Shown: positions 1 through 8,032, counted from the first letter of the stretch. The stretch: 64,000 nucleotides of DNA from Hymenobacter sp. APR13 (GCF_000737515.1 NZ_CP006587.1:3591001-3655000); one strand, 5' to 3'. Notes: a model not told the origin generated them from the sequence alone. Translations and numbers: made by a program.

Positions 1-95
1 CCTTCGTTGCAGTCATCCGCAACAATAGGGATGCCCCGACTGTGAAAATGTCGGGGTGCCACCCCCGCCGCCCATTTCCCCGTATCCGAGCTTCT

Positions 96-1838
96 ATGTC
101 TACTTCCTCTGAATTGCCGACTGCTTCGGCTACTGATACCCAGCGCCCGCCCCGCCACTACCTGCCCGAAGACTACCTGGTGACGGATTGGGCGGCGCTG
201 GAGCCCTTTTTTGTGGAGCTACGCGACCGGGCCATTGGTTCCGGCGCGGAGCTGGAGCGCTGGCTGCTCGACCGCTCGGAACTGGAGTCGGCGCTGAGCG
301 AAGACTTGGCCTGGCGCTACATCCGCATGACCTGCGACACCCAGGACGAGGCCCGCAGCACGGCGTTTCAGTACTTCGTGAGCGAGATTGAGCCCAACGT
401 GGCGCCCTACGACCACGCCCTCAACGAGAAGATGCTGGCCTCGGAATTTCTGCCGGAGCTGGATCCGCAGAAGTACCGCGTGTTTCTGCGCTCGGTGCGG
501 CAGGCGCTGGAAATCTACCGCGCCGAGAACATTCCGCTCAAAACCGACATCAGCACCAAGCAGCAGCAGTACGCTGCCATTGCCGGCGCCATGACCGTCA
601 CGCTCGACGGCGAGGAGGTAACGCTGCCCCGCGCCGCCGACCGCCTCAAGAGCACCGACCGTACCGTGCGCGAAGACGCCTACCGCGCCATTCAGGCCCG
701 CCGCCTCCGCGACTCGGAGCCGCTCGACGCGCTGTTTACCGAGCTGATTGGGCTGCGCCACCAGGTGGCGCTGAACGCCGGCTTCGCCAACTTCCGCGAC
801 TACATGTTTGCCGCGCTGGGCCGCTTCGACTACACCCCGCAGGATTGCTTCAACTTCCATAAGGCCATCCGCGAAACCGTGGTGCCGCTCATCGACGACC
901 TCGATCTGGAGCGCCGCCAGGATCTGGGCCTGCCTGAGCTGCGCCCCTGGGACCTGGACGTGGACGTAAGCGGCAAAGCCCCGCTGCGGCCCTTCGAAAC
1001 GGGCGCCGAGCTGCTGGAAAAGACTATCGACGTGTTCCAGCGCCTCGACCCGTACCTGGGCGAATGCCTGCGCACCATGCGCCAGATGGGCCACCTCGAC
1101 TTGGAAAGCCGCAAGGGCAAAGCCCCCGGCGGCTACAACTACCCGCTCGACGAAACCGGCGTGCCGTTCATCTTCATGAACGCCACCAGCTCGCTGCGCG
1201 ACGTGGTAACGATGCTGCACGAGGGCGGCCACGCCGTGCATTCGTTCCTGACCCGCAACCTGCCGCTGGGCGCCGACAAGCACCCGCCATCCGAAGTGGC
1301 CGAGCTGGCCTCCATGAGCATGGAGCTGATGAGCATGGACCACTGGGACGTGTTCTTCACCGACCCCGACGAGCTGCGCCGCGCCAAGAAAACGCACCTG
1401 GAAGGCGTGCTTGAAACCTTCCCCTGGGTGGCCACCATCGACAAGTTTCAGCACTGGATCTACGAAAACCCTACGCACACCGAAGAGCAGCGCCACCAGC
1501 AGTGGCAGCAGGTATTCGACGAGTTCAACCAGCGCACCGTGAGCTGGAAGGGCCTGGAAGGCATCAAGCCCTACCTGTGGCAGAAGCAGCTGCACCTCTA
1601 CGAAGTGCCGTTCTATTACATCGAGTACGCCATGGCGCAGCTCGGGGCCATTGCCGTGTGGCGCAACTTCCGCCAGAATCCGCAGCAGGGTTTGGCGGCC
1701 TACAAGCGCGCTTTGGCGCTGGGCTACACCGCGCCCATCGGCGAGATTTATGCCGCTGCCGGCATCCGCTTCGACTTCAGCACCGAGTACCTGCGCACCC
1801 TGGCCGACTTTGTGCGCGACGAAATGGCGAAGCTGTAA
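96..1838 (+). CDS. M3 family oligoendopeptidase (zinc metallopeptidase)
   Basis: The 580-residue product is a cytoplasmic thimet-oligopeptidase-type peptidase that would trim short peptides. The zinc motif HEGGH lies at residues 375-379 (codon for the first His at 1218), inside the family context MLHEGGHAVHSF. A second Glu ligand is probably in the helix ELASMSMELM about 25 residues on. Length and the C-terminal aromatic-rich region fit the M3 family. The reading frame is open upstream to 42, but the ATG at 96 starts a more typical N-terminus, so I chose it. No signal peptide is seen. It is followed by a very strong hairpin terminator and appears monocistronic. Confidence 0.9.
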   Translation: MSTSSELPTASATDTQRPPRHYLPEDYLVTDWAALEPFFVELRDRAIGSGAELERWLLDRSELESALSEDLAWRYIRMTCDTQDEARSTAFQYFVSEIEPNVAPYDHALNEKMLASEFLPELDPQKYRVFLRSVRQALEIYRAENIPLKTDISTKQQQYAAIAGAMTVTLDGEEVTLPRAADRLKSTDRTVREDAYRAIQARRLRDSEPLDALFTELIGLRHQVALNAGFANFRDYMFAALGRFDYTPQDCFNFHKAIRETVVPLIDDLDLERRQDLGLPELRPWDLDVDVSGKAPLRPFETGAELLEKTIDVFQRLDPYLGECLRTMRQMGHLDLESRKGKAPGGYNYPLDETGVPFIFMNATSSLRDVVTMLHEGGHAVHSFLTRNLPLGADKHPPSEVAELASMSMELMSMDHWDVFFTDPDELRRAKKTHLEGVLETFPWVATIDKFQHWIYENPTHTEEQRHQQWQQVFDEFNQRTVSWKGLEGIKPYLWQKQLHLYEVPFYYIEYAMAQLGAIAVWRNFRQNPQQGLAAYKRALALGYTAPIGEIYAAAGIRFDFSTEYLRTLADFVRDEMAKL

Positions 1839-1852
1839 ATCTGCAAGGCTTC

Positions 1853-1910
1853 CCTTTAAAAGATCAAGGCCCCGCTTTCCAAAGAAAGCGGGGCCTTGAT
1901 CTTTTAAAGG
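1853..1910 (+). terminator. Exceptionally long hairpin terminator after the M3 peptidase gene
   Basis: The sequence forms a perfect 26-bp stem with a 6-nt loop (CCAAAG), starting 14 nt after the stop codon. A run of A and T residues at both ends makes it a plausible bidirectional terminator. The stem is much longer than a typical intrinsic terminator. Confidence 0.8.
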
Positions 1911-1977
1911 CTCATTTACCTGTCGATCAGCAATAGAAGAGAAGCTATTCAAACACAACCCCTTGAAACGTAAAAAA

Positions 1978-1999
1978 GCGGCCGGAAACTTCCGGTCGC
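1978..1999 (-). terminator. Hairpin terminator for the downstream minus-strand lipoprotein gene
   Basis: A 10-bp GC-rich stem (GCGGCCGGAA against TTCCGGTCGC, one G-T pair) is flanked by A6 on the plus strand, which reads as a T tract on the minus strand. It lies about 165 bp beyond the stop of the lipoprotein gene at 2165. The stretch 2006-2164 holds nothing else that I recognise. Confidence 0.55.
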
Positions 2000-2164
2000 C
2001 TTTTCCACAACCAACTCAACCAGCATGGCCGGGCGCAAAGCGCGCCAGCCAGCGGTTTGATCAAGGAGTCACGGTCAGGGCAATTGGTTGCATGGCCTGC
2101 TGCCTTTTTTTGCCGCGCTGCCCGCGCCCGGCGGTCTGGGCCGGCGCGGCGCGGAAGCCGCGGC

Positions 2165-2734
2165 TTATTCCTGCAGCTCAAACAGCGGAAGCGGGGCCAG
2201 GGTGCTATTGGCCTTCTGGCCCCGCAGCTGGCTTTCGTGCAGCTTCAGATAGTTGTTAAACTGCTTGGCCGCCCGGTCGTACTGCACGCGGTAGCCGACC
2301 ACCTGCCCATCGTACTGGCCAATGGTTTCGAGCGTGTTCTGGACAGTAGTGCTGGCGCCGGGCGCCTTCGCGAGGCCACGCAAAGCCGTCAGCAGCGAGT
2401 CCTGGGCGGAATCGTAGCGGTCAATCTGGGCCGACTGCATGCTGAGCTGCTGGTAGCGCAGCGCCTTGAGGCGGTCGTTGGCGCGGCTCAGTTGTTGCAG
2501 CTGCGGCTGGCTGGCGCCGGGGGCGCGTTCCAGCTCGTTCAGAATCTGGGCGGTGGCCACCAGCTTGGCGTCGTCGCTGGCCATCATCTGCGTCCAGCGT
2601 ATATCCACGGAGTCGCGCAGTACACTCAGCTGGGCTTTAGCGGCCGATGCCGAAGCCGGGTCAACAGCTTTAGGGGTGCGGTTACACGCGGTGAAGGCAG
2701 CCAGCAGCAGCGCCAGCCAAACGGTGTTTTTCAT
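2165..2734 (-). CDS. Putative helical lipoprotein of unknown function
   Basis: The 189-residue product begins MKNTVWLALLLAAFTAC, a short signal peptide ending in a lipobox (AFTAC), so it should be lipid-anchored in the cell envelope. The mature part is Gln/Ala/Leu-rich and looks helical, probably coiled coil, with repeated segments such as LNELERAPGAS and LRGLAKAPGAS that suggest an internal duplication. I do not recognise the family. The ATG at 2734 was preferred over the longer open frame (to 2881) because it places the signal peptide at the N-terminus. It is divergent from the T9SS protein at 3043 and may share the upstream region with it. Confidence 0.7.
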   Translation of the reverse strand: MKNTVWLALLLAAFTACNRTPKAVDPASASAAKAQLSVLRDSVDIRWTQMMASDDAKLVATAQILNELERAPGASQPQLQQLSRANDRLKALRYQQLSMQSAQIDRYDSAQDSLLTALRGLAKAPGASTTVQNTLETIGQYDGQVVGYRVQYDRAAKQFNNYLKLHESQLRGQKANSTLAPLPLFELQE

Positions 2735-2999
2735 AAACAAAGAAGGGCGGTTCGGATCAGCGAAGAAAGTACGCAATGGTGGGCAAATGCCAAGCAATGA
2801 TAATAGGCTCAGGATAATTTGGTGCTGTAAGCTACTGCTGGCAAGCAGGCGCAGGCGCATCAGGCTCGTGGAAACGTGCAAAAATACGACCTGAAACCCA
2901 CGTGGCTATTTAGTCTACCGGCTGATAATCAGAAGATTCAACTATATAGCTGATGCGCGTTTTACACATTGGTAACGTATAAACCCCAGGCAAAGTGCC

Positions 3000-3007
3000 T
3001 ATCTTTG
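3000..3007 (+). promoter_or_regulatory. Candidate -7 promoter box for the T9SS protein gene
   Basis: TATCTTTG matches the Bacteroidota -7 consensus TAnnTTTG exactly and lies 35 bp before the ATG. No -33 TTTG is present at the usual spacing (the nearest TTGG is 27 nt upstream), so the assignment is tentative. Confidence 0.4.
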
Positions 3008-3042
3008 ATTTCAGATTAGTGACCCTTTCACCAACCTTCTTC

Positions 3043-4143
3043 ATGAAAAAACATTACGTATTAGTGTCGGCGCTGCTGCTGGCAGCGGCTACTTCCCGCG
3101 GCCAGGGCACCGAACTGTTCCTGTCGGAATACACCGAGGGTGCTCACCAGTCGGGCATCAGCTACAACGGCGGCGTTTCCAACTCCACCGGCAACGAGCG
3201 GGCCCTGGAGATTTTCAACCCCACGTCTTCGTCGGTCAGCCTGAACGCCTACTCCATCCGGCGCTATTCCAACGGCAGCGCTACCGTAACTGAAGAAGAG
3301 AAGCTGCAGCGCACCACCGGGGCCAATACCCTGAACTCTGCTGCTGCCTTCGTGTACGCCAACGGCGAAGCAACTATTACGGCCATCGTGAGCAAAGCCA
3401 ACCAGCTGGCGGCTTCCCCCGTGGCTACTGTCGGCCCCAACACGCTGGTGCGTGGCGGCGTGGCCTACCATAACGGCGACGACGCCCTGGCCCTTGTTCG
3501 CTGGACCAGCGGCACGGCTGGTGTCGGTACGCCAGTATTGGTTGACATCTTCGGCGTTATTGGCTTCCAGCCTCGGCCAGCCGGCGGTGGCACGGGCACC
3601 GGCCAATGGAGCGGCACCAATGCCGCCGACCCGCCCGTGAACGGCCAGACGACTCCGCCGCTGGTAGCCTCGGCCAACCAGTCGCTGATTCGCCGCGCTA
3701 CGGTTTCGAGCGGCACGCGCGTGAATCCGGCTTCGGCCACCTACAACATTGCCGATCAGTGGCAGGCGTACAGCTACGCTTTCCCTCCCGGAGGCACTTC
3801 TGACCCGGCTGCCCAGAGCTACTCCCGCCTCGGCGAGCACAACGACTACACCGGCCCGTTCGGTACCTACGGCCCGCTGAAGGTGCTGGAGAAATTCAAC
3901 AACGGCATCAGCGTGTATCCTAACCCCGCCAGCGGCACGGCGTTCGTCGAGCTGAAGGATGTGAAGGTGGGCTCCATCGTGGTGATGAACAACCTCGGCC
4001 AGTCCATTTCGGCGCAGCCACAGGGCCTGTCGACGGAGAAAATTACGCTGGATATTTCCGGCCTGAAAGCCGGTTTGTACTTCGTGCAGTTTATCTCAAA
4101 AGACGGCCAGACCAAGCTCTACAAAGAGCTGATGGTGAAGTAA
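3043..4143 (+). CDS. Secreted lamin-tail-like protein with T9SS type A sorting domain
   Basis: The 366-residue protein has an N-terminal signal peptide (MKKHYVLVSALLLAAATSRG) and is exported. The first part (TELFLSEYTEG, then ALEIFNPTSSSVSLNAYSI) resembles the lamin-tail domain found on bacterial surface nucleases and adhesins. The last ~75 residues form a Por/T9SS type A sorting domain: VYPNPASG, then MNNLGQS, then ISGLKAGLYFVQF and a basic end. It should therefore pass the outer membrane by type IX secretion and be anchored or released there. No catalytic domain is evident; a structural or adhesive role is possible. The ATG at 3043 fits the signal peptide. Confidence 0.85.
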   Translation: MKKHYVLVSALLLAAATSRGQGTELFLSEYTEGAHQSGISYNGGVSNSTGNERALEIFNPTSSSVSLNAYSIRRYSNGSATVTEEEKLQRTTGANTLNSAAAFVYANGEATITAIVSKANQLAASPVATVGPNTLVRGGVAYHNGDDALALVRWTSGTAGVGTPVLVDIFGVIGFQPRPAGGGTGTGQWSGTNAADPPVNGQTTPPLVASANQSLIRRATVSSGTRVNPASATYNIADQWQAYSYAFPPGGTSDPAAQSYSRLGEHNDYTGPFGTYGPLKVLEKFNNGISVYPNPASGTAFVELKDVKVGSIVVMNNLGQSISAQPQGLSTEKITLDISGLKAGLYFVQFISKDGQTKLYKELMVK

Positions 4144-4192
4144 ATTGCTGATTCGCGCTGATTTCATTGATTGCGCTGATCTTTTTAAGAGC

Positions 4193-4224
4193 AACGAGGC
4201 CCACGACTTATCGTGGGCCTCGTT
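4193..4224 (+). terminator. Intrinsic terminator between the T9SS gene and thiL
   Basis: A perfect 14-bp stem (AACGAGGCCCACGA and its complement) with a CTTA loop is followed by GTTTTA. It lies 50 bp after the stop codon of the T9SS protein gene. Confidence 0.8.
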
Positions 4225-4291
4225 GTTTTATGGGCTCTTGCAAGGACGCGCTGGCGGTCTGGCCGAAATACGGGCCGCCGACTTCCTGTCG

Positions 4292-4299
4292 TACCTTTG
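4292..4299 (+). promoter_or_regulatory. Candidate -7 promoter box for thiL
   Basis: TACCTTTG is a perfect TAnnTTTG -7 element about 100 bp upstream of the thiL ATG and after the preceding terminator. No clear TTTG -33 box is at the expected distance. Confidence 0.4.
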
Positions 4300-4397
4300 C
4301 TCTTGGCGCCCATGGTAGCCGGGCCGCCGGGCATTACTTGGTGAACAGGCCAGCCAATCAGCGAAATCAACACAATCAGCGCAAATCAGCGATTCTA

Positions 4398-5432
4398 ATG
4401 AGCGACGTAACCCCCCTTGATAAAGTAGGCGAATTCGGGTTGATTCGCCGGATTCAGGAAACCGTACACCTGCAGCAGCCCAGCACCATCCTCGGCATCG
4501 GCGACGACGCGGCCATCCTCGCGCCCCCGGCCGGGCAGGAAGTGGTTATCAGCACCGACCTGCTGGTGGAGGGTGTGCATTTTGACCTCACGTTCTGCCC
4601 CCTCAAGCACCTGGGCTACAAAGCCGTGGCCGTAAACGTATCGGACGTGGCGGCCATGAACGCCCTGCCCACCCAGATTGTGGTGGCCTTGAGCGTGCCC
4701 TCTCGCTTCTCCGTAGAAGCCGTGGAGGAACTCTACGAAGGCATCCGGCTGGCCTGCGAGGCCTACAACGTGGACGTAGTGGGCGGCGACACCACCGGCA
4801 GTCGCTCGGGCCTGACCATCGGCATCACGGCCCTGGGCTTGGCTGAAGCCGGCAAAGCCGTGCGCCGCAGCGGGGCCGGCCCCAACGACCTGCTCTGCGT
4901 GACGGGCGACCTGGGCGGGGCCTACCTGGGCCTGCAGGTGCTGGAGCGCGAAAAGCAAGCCTGGCAGGCCGACCCCGAAACCCAGCCCGAGCTCGGCAAG
5001 TACCCCTACGTGCTCCAGCGCCAGCTCCGCCCCGAAGCCCGCATGGACGTGGTGCACGAGCTGCGCGACCTGGGCGTGGTGCCCACCAGCATGATTGACA
5101 TTTCCGACGGGCTGGCCTCCGAGGTGCTGCACCTGTGCGCCGCCAGCGGCACCGGGGCCCGCGTGTTCACCGAAAACCTGCCCATTGCCAACCCCACGCT
5201 GGAAGTAGCCGAGGAGTTCAACCTCGACCCCATCATGTGCATGCTCAACGGCGGCGAGGACTACGAGCTGCTCTTCACCGTGCCCTTGTCGGCCCACGAC
5301 AAAATCAAGAACCACCCCGATATCACCATCATCGGCCACATGGTAGACAAGAGCGAAGGCGCGAACCTCATCACCAAAGCCGGCCAGCCCATCCCGCTGC
5401 GGGCCCAGGGGTTCAACCACTTTGATCACTGA
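4398..5432 (+). CDS. thiL: Thiamine-monophosphate kinase
   Basis: ThiL phosphorylates thiamine monophosphate to thiamine pyrophosphate using ATP, the last step of coenzyme synthesis, in the cytoplasm. The 344-residue protein has the family motifs: GIGDDAAIL near residue 35, STDLLVEGVHFDL near 55, NVSDVAAMNA near 80, VGGDTTGS near 130 and DISDGLASEVLHL near 235. Length matches ThiL. The ATG at 4398 puts the first conserved motif at the expected place; the frame stays open upstream to 4167 only through the repeat-filled gap. The gene stands alone with no other thiamine genes nearby, and I saw no TPP riboswitch upstream. Confidence 0.95.
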   Translation: MSDVTPLDKVGEFGLIRRIQETVHLQQPSTILGIGDDAAILAPPAGQEVVISTDLLVEGVHFDLTFCPLKHLGYKAVAVNVSDVAAMNALPTQIVVALSVPSRFSVEAVEELYEGIRLACEAYNVDVVGGDTTGSRSGLTIGITALGLAEAGKAVRRSGAGPNDLLCVTGDLGGAYLGLQVLEREKQAWQADPETQPELGKYPYVLQRQLRPEARMDVVHELRDLGVVPTSMIDISDGLASEVLHLCAASGTGARVFTENLPIANPTLEVAEEFNLDPIMCMLNGGEDYELLFTVPLSAHDKIKNHPDITIIGHMVDKSEGANLITKAGQPIPLRAQGFNHFDH

Positions 5433-5596
5433 TTAGCACGGATTTTAGCAGATTTCACGGATTTTGTGGACGGCGCTGCTCTGTTGAACATGCCCCACAT
5501 AACGCAAAGAGGCTTGCCGATCGGCAAGCCTCTTCTGTTTCTCAGTCGTTCACAAAATCCGTGAAATCCGCTAAAATCCGTGCTAATCCGTGATCA
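5427..5596. repeat. ATCCGTG-unit inverted repeat joining two convergent genes
   Basis: From the thiL stop (TGA at 5430) a short-period array of CACGGATT/AGCAGATT-type units runs to about 5471, and the complementary array runs from about 5551 into the stop codon of the convergent gene at 5594. The arms pair nearly perfectly over about 45 bp. A perfect palindromic terminator lies between them. The segment GTGGACGGCGC inside the left arm recurs in the repeat at 7785-8032. Confidence 0.75.
5507..5534. terminator. Bidirectional terminator between convergent genes
   Basis: This is a perfect loop-less 28-bp palindrome with the half-site AAGAGGCTTGCCGA. It is centred in the gap between thiL and the minus-strand gene at 5594. 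The same core AGAGGCTTGCC is found in the terminator at 7928. Confidence 0.7.
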
Positions 5597-5968
5597 GTCT
5601 TCCGGGTAGGGGATGTAGACGAAGTTGGTGAACTCCTCGTCGAGCACGAACAGGCAGCAGTACTCATCGGCGTCGCGGTAGGTGTTTTGGAAGGCTTCGA
5701 TGCCGTCCTGGCCCACGATGCCCTGCTGCACGAACAGCTCCAGGTAGCTGGCAAACACGTGCCACTCCAGGTTCAGCTCGTCGGCGTTGATGAGCAGGCC
5801 GCCCAGCGGCACCTCCTGACGGGCAAACACGAAGATGGGATACTTGGAAATATCCCGCTTGCGGATCTGTGAGGAAGCCTCGCTCAGCGTATCGGAAACG
5901 GTAGCAAAGTCCTTGGTGATAGTGCCGAGGTACTTGCCATTCAGTTCGGGGTCGTTGGTATAGTCCAT
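5594..5968 (-). CDS. Hypothetical protein, acidic, 124 residues
   Basis: The product is acidic and soluble, begins MDYTNDPELNGKYL and ends in YIPYPED. It shows no signal peptide, membrane segment or catalytic motif that I recognise; VFARQEVPLGGLLINADEL suggests an alpha/beta fold. The start at 5968 was chosen because the open frame beyond it runs into the neighbouring gene. The gene lies 19 bp downstream of another unknown gene on the same strand, so the two are probably co-transcribed. Its stop codon is part of the inverted repeat shared with thiL. Confidence 0.65.
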   Translation of the reverse strand: MDYTNDPELNGKYLGTITKDFATVSDTLSEASSQIRKRDISKYPIFVFARQEVPLGGLLINADELNLEWHVFASYLELFVQQGIVGQDGIEAFQNTYRDADEYCCLFVLDEEFTNFVYIPYPED

Positions 5969-5987
5969 ATTTAGTAGGCTGAAGGTA

Positions 5988-6350
5988 TTAGGCAAACAAT
6001 CGAAACACCCAATCAACAAATCGTTTTGGCAAAGATTGTCCCGGCGAGATTTTTTGGTCCCAAAGACCATACTGGGAGGGAACCAGTTCTCGCAGCCTTT
6101 GCACAACTGTGGAATCCTCACAAAAGGCCGATAAGTTGGCCTCAAGTTCCTTTACATAGGAACTTGAGGCCAGTCCGTTTTGAATAAGGTACAAGTCCTG
6201 TACGCTCCTGTCGATTAAAGACCAATCTTCCTCCCTCAATATGCTGGGCTTACCTGCTTGCAAACTATGGATTCCTTCTGAGCTACGTAGCCAGTTTTCC
6301 CAGTTGCCCTTATAGCGCGCATAAATATCCAGCTTTTCGTGGGTCAGCAT
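5988..6350 (-). CDS. Hypothetical protein, 120 residues
   Basis: The product begins MLTHEKLDIYARYKGNWENW and is a mixed-charge, probably helical soluble protein with no signal peptide. I do not recognise the family. Local GC is lower than in the neighbours, which hints at a recent acquisition or weak constraint. It is followed after 19 bp by the 124-residue gene and preceded by rlmD 17 bp upstream, so all three could form one transcript reading right to left. Confidence 0.6.
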   Translation of the reverse strand: MLTHEKLDIYARYKGNWENWLRSSEGIHSLQAGKPSILREEDWSLIDRSVQDLYLIQNGLASSSYVKELEANLSAFCEDSTVVQRLRELVPSQYGLWDQKISPGQSLPKRFVDWVFRLFA

Positions 6351-6367
6351 GGCGCTCAGGATGATAG

Positions 6368-7777
6368 TTACCGCAACTCCAGCAACACCACATTCTCCAC
6401 ATGGTGGGTGTGGGGGAACATGTCTACGGGCTGCACTTTCACTACTTTATACGCTTCGTCCAGCAACTCCAGGTCGCGGGCCTGGGTGCCGGGGTTGCAG
6501 CTGACGTACACGATGCGGGGGGCGCGCATTTCGAGGAGGCGGGCCACTACGTCGGGGTGCATGCCGGCGCGGGGCGGGTCGGTGATGACGACGTCGGGAC
6601 GGCCGTGCTTCTGGATGAACTCGGCGTTGAGCACGTCCTTCATGTCGCCGGCGTAGAACTCGGTGTTGGTGGTGCCGTTGATTTCGGAGTTGATGTAGGC
6701 GTCCTTCACGGCCGATTCCACATACTCCACGCCCACTACGTGTTTCGCCTGCCGGGCCACGAAGTTGGCGATGGTGCCGGCCCCGGTGTAGAGGTCATAC
6801 ACCAGCTCCGAGCCGGTGAGCTGGGCGAAGTCGCGGGTGATTTTGTAGAGGTTGAAGGCCCCGTCGGAGTTGGTCTGGTAGAAGGATTTCGGGCCGACGC
6901 GGAAGCGCAGGCCTTCCATTTCCTCGTGAATGTGCGGCTCGCCCTTGTAGCACACCACCTCCAGGTCGTGGAAGGTTTCGTTGCCCTTGTCGTTGAGCAC
7001 GTAGTTGAGGGAGGTGATTTGCGGGAACCGCTCGTGCAGGAAATCCAGCAGGGGAAATAGCGCGTCGTGGGCATAGTAGCACTGCAGAATCACCATCAGG
7101 TCGCCGGTGTTGGCCGTGCGGATGATGAGGTTGCGCAGGAAGCCTTCCTGGGTCACGAGGTTGTTGAAGGGCAGGTCGTGCTCCAGGGCGTAGTCGCGCA
7201 CAGCCAGCCGGATCTGGTTGCTGGGGTCGGGCTGCAGCCAGCAGTGGTTGATGTCGAGAATCTTATCGAAGCGGCCGGGGGTGTGGAAGCCCAGCACGCG
7301 CCGCTCGTAGTTGTGGCCGCTGGCAATCTGCTCGTTGGTGAGCCAGCCGTTGTGGCTGAAGGTGTACTCCAGCTTGTTGCGGTAGTAGGTCTGGTCGGGG
7401 GAAGGCTGAATCGGCAGAATTTCGGGCAGGGCCACCTTGCCGATGCGCTGCAGGGTGTCGGCCACCTGCTGGTGCTTGAACTGCAGCTGGGTTTCGTAGC
7501 CCAAATGCTGCCACTTGCAGCCCCCGCAGGTGCCGAAATGCTCGCAAAACGGCTGCACGCGCAACTCCGAATACTTGTGGAAGTGCGTGGGCACGGCTTC
7601 CAGGAAGTTCTTTTTGGCCTTGGTCACGCGCAGGTCCACCACGTCGCCGGGGGCCACTTGCGTCACAAAGATGACCAGGTTCTCGCGGCGCACCAGGCAT
7701 TTGCCCTCGGCCACCATGTCGGTAATTTCGACTTCGCGGAGCAGCTCCGCCGGGATGTTTTTAACGGATTTTCTCAC
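6368..7777 (-). CDS. rlmD: 23S rRNA (uracil-C5)-methyltransferase, RlmD/RumA family
   Basis: The 469-residue enzyme transfers a methyl group from SAM to a uracil of 23S rRNA. An N-terminal TRAM-like domain (residues ~10-65) precedes the iron-sulfur cysteines C78, C84 and C87 (CX5CX2C) plus a fourth in INHCWLQ near 180. The C-terminal Rossmann methyltransferase has VYDLYTGAGTIA, ITDPPRAG and the nucleophile in YVSCNPGT. The start is a GTG at 7777; any later start would cut into the TRAM domain. The family also includes TrmA/RlmC-like enzymes, but the cluster cysteines plus TRAM favour RlmD. Confidence 0.9.
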   Translation of the reverse strand: MRKSVKNIPAELLREVEITDMVAEGKCLVRRENLVIFVTQVAPGDVVDLRVTKAKKNFLEAVPTHFHKYSELRVQPFCEHFGTCGGCKWQHLGYETQLQFKHQQVADTLQRIGKVALPEILPIQPSPDQTYYRNKLEYTFSHNGWLTNEQIASGHNYERRVLGFHTPGRFDKILDINHCWLQPDPSNQIRLAVRDYALEHDLPFNNLVTQEGFLRNLIIRTANTGDLMVILQCYYAHDALFPLLDFLHERFPQITSLNYVLNDKGNETFHDLEVVCYKGEPHIHEEMEGLRFRVGPKSFYQTNSDGAFNLYKITRDFAQLTGSELVYDLYTGAGTIANFVARQAKHVVGVEYVESAVKDAYINSEINGTTNTEFYAGDMKDVLNAEFIQKHGRPDVVITDPPRAGMHPDVVARLLEMRAPRIVYVSCNPGTQARDLELLDEAYKVVKVQPVDMFPHTHHVENVVLLELR

Positions 7778-7781
7778 CCGA

Positions 7782-7789
7782 CAAAGGTA
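7782..7789 (-). promoter_or_regulatory. -7 promoter box directly upstream of rlmD
   Basis: On the minus strand TACCTTTG matches TAnnTTTG exactly and sits only 4 bp before the GTG start codon. If it is used, the transcript would start at or near the start codon (leaderless). No -33 box is visible at normal spacing. Confidence 0.4.
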
Positions 7790-8032
7790 ATCACGGATTA
7801 CAGCGGATTTGACGGATTCATCGGATTTTGTGGACGGCGCACGTTTGGGCTCTTTGCTTTGGATGGGGCACGTTTGGGGGCTTTGCTCGTAGCCGACACC
7901 TGTTCGATTTCTTCAAGTAGACCACAAAAAAGAGGCTTGCCGCTTGGCAAGCCTCTTTTGCTTTAGCAAACCCCGAATTTGAATCGACTACAAAATCCGA
8001 TAAATCCGTCAAATCCGCTGTAATCCGTGATT
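7785..8032. repeat. ATCCG-unit inverted repeat between rlmD and the large T9SS gene
   Basis: Short-period AATCACGGATT/CAGCGGATTTGACGG units at about 7788-7834 are complementary to units at about 7984-8032, which end at the stop codon of the 1572-residue T9SS gene. A terminator hairpin lies between them. The family is the same as at 5427-5596, sharing both the GGACGGCGC segment and the terminator core. Confidence 0.7.
7928..7959 (-). terminator. Intrinsic terminator of the large T9SS protein gene
   Basis: A perfect 14-bp stem (AAAAGAGGCTTGCC and its complement) with a GCTT loop carries A tracts on one side and T tracts on the other. It lies about 75 bp beyond the stop codon at 8033 and shares its core with the terminator at 5507. 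Confidence 0.75.

Larger units (their letters stand above)
4146..4397. repeat. Degenerate GCTGATT-unit inverted repeat filling the gap before thiL
   Basis: Immediately after the T9SS gene stop, a short-period array of GCTGATT-like units runs to about 4181. A complementary array (AATCAGCG units) runs from about 4351 to 4393, ending at the thiL start. Between the arms lie a terminator hairpin and a candidate promoter. The architecture matches the repeats at 5430-5596 and 7785-8032, although the unit sequence differs. Confidence 0.6.

Noticed and set aside
219..1958. 579-codon open frame on the minus strand across the M3 peptidase
   Set aside because: It is a GC-rich shadow of a gene with strong family motifs; its translation is Val/Ala/Gly/His-rich and lacks any recognisable domain.
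4225..4397. TPP riboswitch upstream of thiL
   Set aside because: No CUGAGA or other TPP core motif is visible; the gap is explained by repeats, a terminator and a promoter box.
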